NCBI GenBank assembly: GCA_903835005.1
Contig: CAILLK010000128.1
Span: forward strand, 25,620-89,619
Reading direction: 5' to 3'
From: an uncultured Bacteroidota bacterium
Lineage (GTDB): Bacteria > Bacteroidota > Bacteroidia > Chitinophagales > Chitinophagaceae
Length of the DNA stretch: 64,000 nt
The notes beneath the pieces are model-generated. The model worked only from the letters and a program-made list of their open reading frames with translations. It searched no databases and was not told where the DNA came from. Numbering within the stretch: position 1 is the first letter of the stretch; every line of letters starts with the position of its first letter. Of the stretch, positions 58,430 through 64,000 are shown piece after piece. The position numbers and the translations under genes are program-made.

Positions 58430-59632
58430 ATGAAAGGAATCTCTCAAAGGATTACAGCTTATAATAATGACCTGATACCAGCAATGGTGCAGATAAAATA
58501 TGGTTTGATGGCCGAAAACCTGTTCCGCTTCTACAGGGGCACCTGCCACATATTCTATGAAGATCTTTACCACTCAAAAAAAATTCCTCCTTCCCCGCTT
58601 ACCTGGATCTGCGGAGACCTTCATCTCGAAAACTTCGGAAGCTATAAGGGCGATAACAGACTGGTATATTTTGATCTTAATGACTTTGATGAAAGCATAC
58701 TTGCACCTGCATCGTGGGAGCTGGCAAGAATTGTTACCAGCATTTTCGTAGCATTTACTTCTTTGAAGATAGAGCATAAAAAGGCATTGCGCATGGCGCG
58801 GCTTTTTCTTAAATCCTATTCTGCTGCTTTAAGCAAGGGCAAGCCTTACTACATCGAAAGAAATACAGCAAAAGGAATAGTTAGATCGTTTCTCAAAGCA
58901 GTGGGTAAGCGGAAGAAAAAGCATTTATTGCAAAAACGCACCACTAAAATAAACACTGAATTAACGATTCTCCCGGATGATCCGCGGCATTTCGAAATTG
59001 ATAAATTTTTGAAACGGGAATTGCAGCTGCACATCAATCAGTGGATTATTTATAACCACGACAGCCCTTATAATTTTGAAGTGACTGATATTGTTTTCAG
59101 GCTGGCCGGAACCGGAAGCGTAGGGCTTAAACGGTATGTTTTTTTATTAAAAAGCCTGAAGAAAAAAGACAGTTATATGCTGGTAGATATGAAGCAGGCG
59201 CGCGCTTCAGCATTGTTACCATACGTAAATGTTCCGCAGCCTGCCTGGGAATCGGAAGCAGAAAGGGTGGTAGCTCTTCAGCAACGAATGCAGAATATAC
59301 CTCCGGCTCTTCTGAGTCACTCCCTGTTTAAAGGCGAGCCCTATATAATGCAGGAAATGCAGCCGGTGAAAGACTCCATAAATTTCAAGCTGATTAAAGA
59401 ACAATACAGGGATATGTACCAGGTTATAGACGATATGGCCTTACTTACTGCCTCGGCACAATTAAGAAGTTCTGGAAGGCAGGGAGCTGCCGTTGCAGAT
59501 GAACTGATTGCCTTCGGTGATAATAGCCAATGGCAGAATGTGATTTTAAAATATGCTGCAGACTATGCACAAAATGTAAAAAAAGACTTCGGCCATTATT
59601 TAAAGGATTTTAAAAACGGTAAGCTCATTTGA
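58430..59632 (+). CDS. DUF2252 family protein
   Basis: A 400-residue cytoplasmic protein matching DUF2252: FYRGTCHIFYEDL, WICGDLHLENFGSYKG, VYFDLNDFDESILAPASWELARI, a Lys-rich middle, and EPYIMQEMQPVKD with ALLTASAQLRSSGRQG near the end. The GDLHLENFG and FDLNDFDE motifs resemble the catalytic and metal-binding loops of aminoglycoside-phosphotransferase-like kinases, so a kinase-type fold is likely, with unknown substrate. The next gene is immediately downstream. Confidence 0.8.
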   Translation: MKGISQRITAYNNDLIPAMVQIKYGLMAENLFRFYRGTCHIFYEDLYHSKKIPPSPLTWICGDLHLENFGSYKGDNRLVYFDLNDFDESILAPASWELARIVTSIFVAFTSLKIEHKKALRMARLFLKSYSAALSKGKPYYIERNTAKGIVRSFLKAVGKRKKKHLLQKRTTKINTELTILPDDPRHFEIDKFLKRELQLHINQWIIYNHDSPYNFEVTDIVFRLAGTGSVGLKRYVFLLKSLKKKDSYMLVDMKQARASALLPYVNVPQPAWESEAERVVALQQRMQNIPPALLSHSLFKGEPYIMQEMQPVKDSINFKLIKEQYRDMYQVIDDMALLTASAQLRSSGRQGAAVADELIAFGDNSQWQNVILKYAADYAQNVKKDFGHYLKDFKNGKLI

Positions 59633-59649
59633 ACCCCGGAAAAAAAACA

Positions 59650-60114
59650 ATGACAGCAGCTAAAGGAATTTTTAAATTTTTCGATAAATTTTCGACAATA
59701 ATATCAAAGGTTACCGGAAACCCCTCAACTTTTATCGGGGCTTTCTGCATCATTATTATCTGGGCTGTAACAGGCCCGGTATTTCATTATTCCGATACCT
59801 GGCAACTGGTCATCAATACCGGCACATCTGTCATTACCTTCTTAATGGTATTTGTTATTCAGCAGGCTCAGAATAAAGATACGCTGGCATTGCAGCTCAA
59901 ATTAAATGAGCTGATAGCGGCCACAAAAGGCGCAAGCAACAGGATACTGAATATTGAAGATATGACCGAAGAGGAATTGCAGGTTTTGAAGAAATTTTAT
60001 GCTAAATTGAGCGACCTGTCTGAGAAAGATGGTAATCCTGGTGCATCCCATTCGGTTGATGAAGCCAAAAAAAATGAAGCTTTTAAAATCGCAGCTGATC
60101 TGGATCTCAGTTAA
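59650..60114 (+). CDS. Low-affinity iron permease family protein
   Basis: From the ATG at 59650 the protein has 154 residues; a TTG overlapping the upstream stop is also in frame. Two membrane segments (about residues 25-45 and 52-72) carry FIGAFCIIIIWAVTGPVFHYSDTWQLVINTGTSVITFLMVFVIQQAQNKD. This matches the low-affinity iron permease family (Fet4-like domain, also in bacteria). The C-terminal half is cytoplasmic and helical. In bacteria the transport role is not proven. It probably shares a transcript with the DUF2252 gene. Confidence 0.78.
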   Translation: MTAAKGIFKFFDKFSTIISKVTGNPSTFIGAFCIIIIWAVTGPVFHYSDTWQLVINTGTSVITFLMVFVIQQAQNKDTLALQLKLNELIAATKGASNRILNIEDMTEEELQVLKKFYAKLSDLSEKDGNPGASHSVDEAKKNEAFKIAADLDLS

Positions 60115-60194
60115 CAGAAATCTTAAAAAACAGGTTGGCAGTAATGCCAATAAATAATCAGTTTGAGTTGGATAATTAAAACTCCATACGGGAT

Positions 60195-60917
60195 ATGAAA
60201 TTAATTAAAGCACTGACGGCAATCCTGATACTGGCTATATCATTAAGCAGTTGTGAAATGGTAAAGCAAAGTTCAAAATATAATTTCAATGATGGTATTT
60301 ATACCACCGCCAGGTTCTCGCAGCAGAAGGTCTATGTGCTGCAGGTTGATGAGGATACCCTATCGGTCTTCCCGGTAATCGAATTTATCGACTCTACTGC
60401 AGTACTTACCAAGCAACGCGTCAATTATATAGCCAACCAGCGAAAGTTTAAAGACAATAAGGTAAGCCATAGTTTCTTCCGCCCCTCCCTTGATGTGGAT
60501 ATAATGACACTGCCGCTGAAATACAGATTCCCTGCCGGCCAGCTACCCAATACACTGACTACTAATTTTAATGGCGCTTTTTATTTCGGCTACAGGATAG
60601 ACGAGTACCGGCTGAACTATAAACGAACACCGCTGAACACCTACAAACAAAGCATAAAACACATAGGCTACAGCGCCGGCTTATTTACAGGTGTTGGCAG
60701 CGCGCTGATCAACAGCTCAACGCTGAATGATCAGTCCTTCGCCTACGAATATGAGGGCGTTTTATTAATAACCGGCATAGCAGCTAACCTGGCAGTAGAT
60801 AAGTTCACAGTAGGCATCGCCGCAGGCACTGATTTTTTAATGGACAAGTACCACTCCGAATGGATATATGAGGGCAAGCCCTACATAGGCTTTACGCTGG
60901 GGCTTAATTTAAATTAG
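60195..60917 (+). CDS. Hypothetical lipoprotein
   Basis: A 240-residue protein with a lipobox (LSLSSC, Cys at about residue 20). The mature domain is Tyr/Phe-rich and beta-like, with a glycine-rich late segment (SAGLFTGVGSALIN) and a C-terminal strand ending in GFTLGLNLN, as in small outer-membrane-associated barrels. Family unknown. It lies 80 bp after the iron-permease-like gene. Confidence 0.55.
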   Translation: MKLIKALTAILILAISLSSCEMVKQSSKYNFNDGIYTTARFSQQKVYVLQVDEDTLSVFPVIEFIDSTAVLTKQRVNYIANQRKFKDNKVSHSFFRPSLDVDIMTLPLKYRFPAGQLPNTLTTNFNGAFYFGYRIDEYRLNYKRTPLNTYKQSIKHIGYSAGLFTGVGSALINSSTLNDQSFAYEYEGVLLITGIAANLAVDKFTVGIAAGTDFLMDKYHSEWIYEGKPYIGFTLGLNLN

Positions 60918-60985
60918 CTCGTTAGTCAAAGATTGGCCTTAATGTAAATTGTCAGAGCAGTTGCATTTAAAATGTTGAAGATTTA

Positions 60986-61861
60986 TTACCAGGTACCTGT
61001 ATAGGTTGATTGCAAAATAACCTGCAGTAAATTTGCTATAGTAATACCAGCATTAAAAGCGCCAATGTAGTCTTGAGCTGGTGAGGCTTCCTGATTGAGC
61101 ATCGTCATTCTGTTTACTATGCCTGAAATAAAAATCGTTGGTTTGTTTGAACTCAGCCGGATAATGCCATGCGTCGTTTCAAGCGAAGGTGCTATAAAGC
61201 CTGATTGCAGATTATTGAATGCATTTAAAGAAGCCGGATCGGCAGTAGGATACTCAGTATAATTAGTAACATTCAGTGTGCCGACAGAAACAAATTTCTG
61301 ATCTGCCAATATCTCGGCAGTTGAGGGTGTATTGGGAACCGGCAGGAAATTAGCAACTGAACGGGTGCGCCAGTCAGGTGTAAGTAAATCAAAAAAACCA
61401 CCGCTCACATTCGATGGTAATAATTTATCAAAGTCCGCTGTATTAAAATTACTTTCCGGATTATCCGGATGTCCGTTATGAAGGAAAAACTGACTACCAA
61501 TGACAACCTTACCATTTCTTGAAACTAATTTATCCGGATAGCAGGCTGTGCCAACTGCAATAACCAAATCGGGAACATCACTTGCCAGAACATTAGGCAG
61601 CACTCTGAATTTCTCTTCAGAACTCGAACTGCTTTTTAATGGATTCATCAGGTCCTGTATGCACCAGATGATTACCTGAAGCGGTGTTGGCCCATCTAAC
61701 TGATAAACTGCTCTAGGTGAATTCATTTGATTTTTTCCATCCTTCGGGCTATTAAGCCAAGTAGGAAATGAAAGATTAGCCGGGCGGAGTTTTGAACTCA
61801 TCGCATTAAGAGCGGGCTCTACCTCCCAGTTTTTATTTACAACTACAGATATTCTGCGCAT
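60986..61861 (-). CDS. Possible nucleoside-phosphorylase-fold protein
   Basis: A 291-residue cytoplasmic protein. Some segments fit the PNP/MTA-SAH nucleosidase fold: VPDLVIAVGTACY, SRNGKVVIGSQFFLHNG, an ETTHGIIRLSS segment where the family has Met-Glu and substrate-binding residues, PTIFISGIVNRM, and a late DYIGAFNAGITIANLLQVIL helix. The usual catalytic Asp in the ISD motif is replaced (SGI). The assignment is tentative. Such folds also occur as effector or sensor domains in defence systems, and an AbiE-type toxin-antitoxin pair lies 250 bp upstream on the same strand. Start chosen at ATG 61861. Confidence 0.4.
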   Translation of the reverse strand: MRRISVVVNKNWEVEPALNAMSSKLRPANLSFPTWLNSPKDGKNQMNSPRAVYQLDGPTPLQVIIWCIQDLMNPLKSSSSSEEKFRVLPNVLASDVPDLVIAVGTACYPDKLVSRNGKVVIGSQFFLHNGHPDNPESNFNTADFDKLLPSNVSGGFFDLLTPDWRTRSVANFLPVPNTPSTAEILADQKFVSVGTLNVTNYTEYPTADPASLNAFNNLQSGFIAPSLETTHGIIRLSSNKPTIFISGIVNRMTMLNQEASPAQDYIGAFNAGITIANLLQVILQSTYTGTW

Positions 61862-62020
61862 ATAAAATTGCTTTAAAAACCCAGTATGTGATTTATTTCA
61901 CTAAATTACAACAAAGTTTTTATTAAAAGGATTTTAAGGTTGCCCCAAATCATCCCCTCACCAATCTCAACAAATGACTCTTCATCGTAAGGCCATTTTG
62001 CAGGCTAGTTGAGGCATGTT

Positions 62021-62059
62021 CCTGGCCACCCCTGAATAAGGCTGGTTTGTTTCGAGACC
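62021..62059. repeat. Left flanking copy of the tRNA-end-associated repeat
   Basis: This segment matches 63674-63711 closely and ends with CTGGTTTGTTTCGAGACC (62042-62059), which is identical to 63694-63711 and 63796-63813. The tRNA-like half is more degraded here. It lies on the other side of the AbiE genes from the main array. Confidence 0.65.
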
Positions 62060-62067
62060 AAATCGCA

Positions 62068-62098
62068 TAAAAAAGAGCGAAGTTCGTAAGCGCTCTTT
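62068..62098 (-). terminator. Terminator of the AbiE-like operon
   Basis: AAAGAGCG (62072-62079) pairs perfectly with CGCTCTTT (62091-62098), followed on the minus strand by six Ts. It lies 17 nt after the toxin gene stop. Confidence 0.75.
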
Positions 62099-62114
62099 CG
62101 AACGCTGCACATTG

Positions 62115-63044
62115 TCATTTGAGAATAGTATTAATTAATTTTCTTAGCTTTTCCATTGCTTGCTCAAATGAAGGAAGGGTGTTATCAGGTGCATATGACA
62201 TACCTTTTACAAAACGGTTATATTCTTGTATATACTCTTTATCTTCAACAAGGATATTGAATACTGTAGCAAATTTTTCCTGTATTGACAGGCCAGCGAT
62301 TTTTTCAGAACGCTGATCATCGCAGGCGATGGTTCCAATAGCCAACTTTTTAAAATCCGGATGCTGCAGAGCTAAATCACCTAATATAGCAAGGTCGTGG
62401 ATATGCCGTACAATTGCCGGGTCATCTTTTTCTTCTCCCCTTACTCTATCAGGAATTCGCCAGGTGATTGCACTTAATTTGTCACAGGTATTTTCTACAA
62501 TATCGGTACAGCCAATACGCTCTATTTCCGGCATTTTTTTTGATACTTCATTAACTAATGATGATATGGGTAACTGGCTGGCTGGAAGAACTAAATCACT
62601 CACTGTAAATTCAACTAAAATATGAGGCCTTAACGCGGTTTCAGGGGAATAATAAGCGGGATAGGTAATTTCAAAAGCCATAAATTGATTCCCACTTCGG
62701 GCAAATATACTTTCCATAGCTATTCCGGAAGTTTTCTGTAAAACATCTGTAACAGCCTCTTTAAACTCCGAAAGAATTTTTCGTTGTTTGCTTTTACTTT
62801 CATTTTTCAGATCAGGAACTATTACTCTGAAATCAATGTCTTCAGAAAATCGCTGCAATAATCTATAGGCTTTTGAAAGTGACGTCCCCCCTGTAAAAAT
62901 AATTTGAAAATTGCGAAACGAAATTTCAGAAACTATTTTGATCACTTGAGTTACATACCAGTCTTTTTCTGCAAAAGATGGGCTGATACCCTTTATAAGA
63001 GCAACTTCCTCAATGAGGTTCCTGTCAGGAGGCGGCACGTTCAT
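62115..63044 (-). CDS. AbiEii-type nucleotidyltransferase toxin
   Basis: A 309-residue protein with the AbiEii/DUF1814 signature IIFTGGTSLSKAYRLLQRFSEDIDFRV, the nucleotidyltransferase GG...SEDID motif, and a later segment with conserved charged residues (CTDIVENTCDKLSAITWRI, RHIHDLAILG). Family toxins act as nucleotidyltransferases, for example on tRNA acceptor ends, and stop growth. The N-terminal 20 nt overlap the antitoxin gene, so they are coupled. The pair forms a type IV toxin-antitoxin system that can act as phage defence. Its neighbours are repeats made from a tRNA 3' end. Confidence 0.88.
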   Translation of the reverse strand: MNVPPPDRNLIEEVALIKGISPSFAEKDWYVTQVIKIVSEISFRNFQIIFTGGTSLSKAYRLLQRFSEDIDFRVIVPDLKNESKSKQRKILSEFKEAVTDVLQKTSGIAMESIFARSGNQFMAFEITYPAYYSPETALRPHILVEFTVSDLVLPASQLPISSLVNEVSKKMPEIERIGCTDIVENTCDKLSAITWRIPDRVRGEEKDDPAIVRHIHDLAILGDLALQHPDFKKLAIGTIACDDQRSEKIAGLSIQEKFATVFNILVEDKEYIQEYNRFVKGMSYAPDNTLPSFEQAMEKLRKLINTILK

Positions 63045-63441
63045 AATAAATAGAGGCTCCCTTATAACCTATTTTACGGTTAATTCTGTTATTAACACCA
63101 ATAAGCCGTCCCGTTGGAACTTGCATTGACTGGCCGGTTTGATATTCTAATTCGGCTTTGGTAGGTAGTATTTTTACACCCAGTCGCTTCATTGCTTCCC
63201 TTGCTAGTAAAGGTAAAGGCATTGTAATAAGTATTTCACCTGTTAAGGACGACATTTTAGCTTTTGCATATAGGCCGTAGCCGATTTTAACAATTCTCCC
63301 TTTCTGGACCAACTTTCGTAAGGCTCTTCCCACCTGATCATATCCACCCAAATCAATAAAATCATCACGCAATATTATAGGAGATTTCCTTCGCATAATT
63401 CGGTAAAATACTCTGTCTTCTATTGTTTTGCTATTATTCAT
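63025..63441 (-). CDS. AbiEi-like antitoxin (DUF6088)
   Basis: From the ATG at 63441 (MNNSKTIEDRVF) the protein has 138 residues; an ATG 11 codons upstream lies within the repeat-containing leader. A winged-helix N-terminus with RRKSPIILRDDFIDLGGYDQVGRALRKLVQKGRIVKIGYGLYAK is followed by an antitoxin core. Family antitoxins repress their own promoter and counter the AbiEii toxin. It is first in the operon, with two 17-bp direct repeats over its promoter. Confidence 0.82.
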   Translation of the reverse strand: MNNSKTIEDRVFYRIMRRKSPIILRDDFIDLGGYDQVGRALRKLVQKGRIVKIGYGLYAKAKMSSLTGEILITMPLPLLAREAMKRLGVKILPTKAELEYQTGQSMQVPTGRLIGVNNRINRKIGYKGASIYYERAAS

Positions 63442-63456
63442 GGGTATGAATGTTTC

Positions 63457-63496
63457 GTTACAAAAATACGACAATTTTAGTTACAAAAATACGACA
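63457..63496 (-). promoter_or_regulatory. Two 17-bp direct repeats over the AbiE-like promoter
   Basis: GTTACAAAAATACGACA occurs exactly at 63457-63473 and 63480-63496, period 23. On the minus strand each repeat contains TATTTTTG, a good match to the -7 box. They are the likely operator of the antitoxin, with repression expected at the promoter itself. Confidence 0.65.
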
Positions 63497-63652
63497 TATA
63501 CAAATAAGCACTAAAGCAACGTTTTTTTACTAACACGAGGAATTATAACAGACCAATATCCAGTAACCAATTTCAAGACCGGGAATAAAACAAAATAAAT
63601 AAGAACCAAGTTCCAAAGGGCTCTTTCGCACATCGCACATCGCTCTTCATTC

Positions 63653-64000
63653 GTGGTCCCACCAGAACTTGAACCTGGCCCCCCTGATTATGACTGGTTT
63701 GTTTCGAGACCTTTGGGCATAAAAAAAGCCCTGACGAATCGAAGCTTTTTCTTGTGGTCCCACCAGGACTTGAACCTGGGCCCCCCTGATTATGACTGGT
63801 TTGTTTCGAGACCTACCGGGCATAAAAAAAGCCCCGACGAATCGAAGCTTTTTCTTGTGGTCCCACCAGGACTTGAACCTGGGACCCCCTGATTATGACG
63901 GGTTTGTTTCGAGACCTTTGGGCATAAAAAAGCCCCGACGAATCGAAGCTTTTTCTTGTGGTCCCACCAGGACTTGAACCTGGGACCCCCTGATTATGAC
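63653..64000 (-). repeat. Tandem array of tRNA 3'-end fragments with terminator, running to the window end
   Basis: Units start at 63653, 63754, 63857 and 63958, periods 101-103. On the minus strand each has the tRNA T-arm (CCAGGTTCAAGTCCTGG), the acceptor 3' strand TGGGACCA, then a hairpin-type terminator and CTCGAAACAAACCAG. No copy contains the 5' half of a tRNA, and the sequence left of each fragment does not pair with it. The full gene, if any, would lie past 64000. The plus-strand open frames here (for example 63653-63892) are spurious. Confidence 0.75.

Noticed and set aside
63653..63977. Plus-strand frames with repeated DLNLGPPDYD-type sequence
   Set aside because: They are translations of the reverse complement of a tRNA T-arm and acceptor, a known source of false genes.
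63653..64000. Complete tRNA genes
   Set aside because: Only the 3' half is present in each unit; no 5' half pairs with it inside the window.

Overview
The window looks like a chromosomal segment of a member of the Bacteroidota, probably a Chitinophagales/Sphingobacteriales-type environmental bacterium; the genus cannot be fixed from the sequence. The reasons are type IX secretion features (a gliding-type C-terminal CHU_C domain at 5697-9317, a PorP/SprF-like protein at 9465-10505, a C-terminal sorting domain at 37693-42063), Bacteroidota-style promoters (TAnnTTTG at -7) in place of E. coli-type boxes, a Bacteroidota-type AMP nucleosidase, and moderate base composition with AT-rich spacers. 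No rRNA, no complete tRNA and no CRISPR array was seen.

Layout. 1-11.3 kb: a truncated glycosyltransferase, a histidine kinase, AMP nucleosidase overlapping a fused peptide-type ABC ATPase, a YkuK-family protein, a large secreted PKD protein with its PorP/SprF partner, and an OmpR-type response regulator. 11.5-21.3 kb: housekeeping and envelope genes (thioesterase, RNA helicase, RNA ligase, three membrane or glycosyl-transfer genes, an RlmK-like methyltransferase). 21.3-25.5 kb: an accessory patch with a frameshifted gene, an orphan phage-terminase-like HTH gene behind three 12-bp iterons, and a 406-bp composite MITE-like element with inverted ends and a perfect 9-bp target duplication. 25.5-32.9 kb: an orphan PaaE-type reductase, hutH, a thioredoxin-like protein, a MerR regulator and a PpiD/SurA-type foldase.

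33-60 kb is the most notable part. It is a long run of envelope and stress genes: an AraC-type regulator, a hybrid histidine kinase and response regulator, a giant ice-binding/Ig-repeat surface protein, an OmpA-family protein, an antiporter, many small secreted or membrane proteins, an L,D-transpeptidase, an Mla-type lipid transport operon, a CsbD-like protein, a DUF2252 protein and others. Ten places in this stretch carry the same tripartite signal with nearly invariant geometry: an upstream box TGTGAATYATGYAA, exactly 17 nt, a second GTAAC box, then ACCTTTG starting 27 nt after the G of that box. Two copies are on the minus strand before a duplicated gene pair. One lies directly before the AraC-type gene, which makes that protein the leading candidate regulator. 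One degenerate copy lies before a non-coding stretch that ends in a strong terminator, a candidate small RNA. I read this as an undescribed, locally clustered envelope-stress regulon.

60-64 kb: a lipoprotein, a possible nucleoside-phosphorylase-fold protein, and a type IV AbiE-like toxin-antitoxin pair bracketed by repeats built from the 3' end of a tRNA gene plus its terminator. This suggests a small mobile island at a tRNA attachment site. The window ends inside that tandem array.
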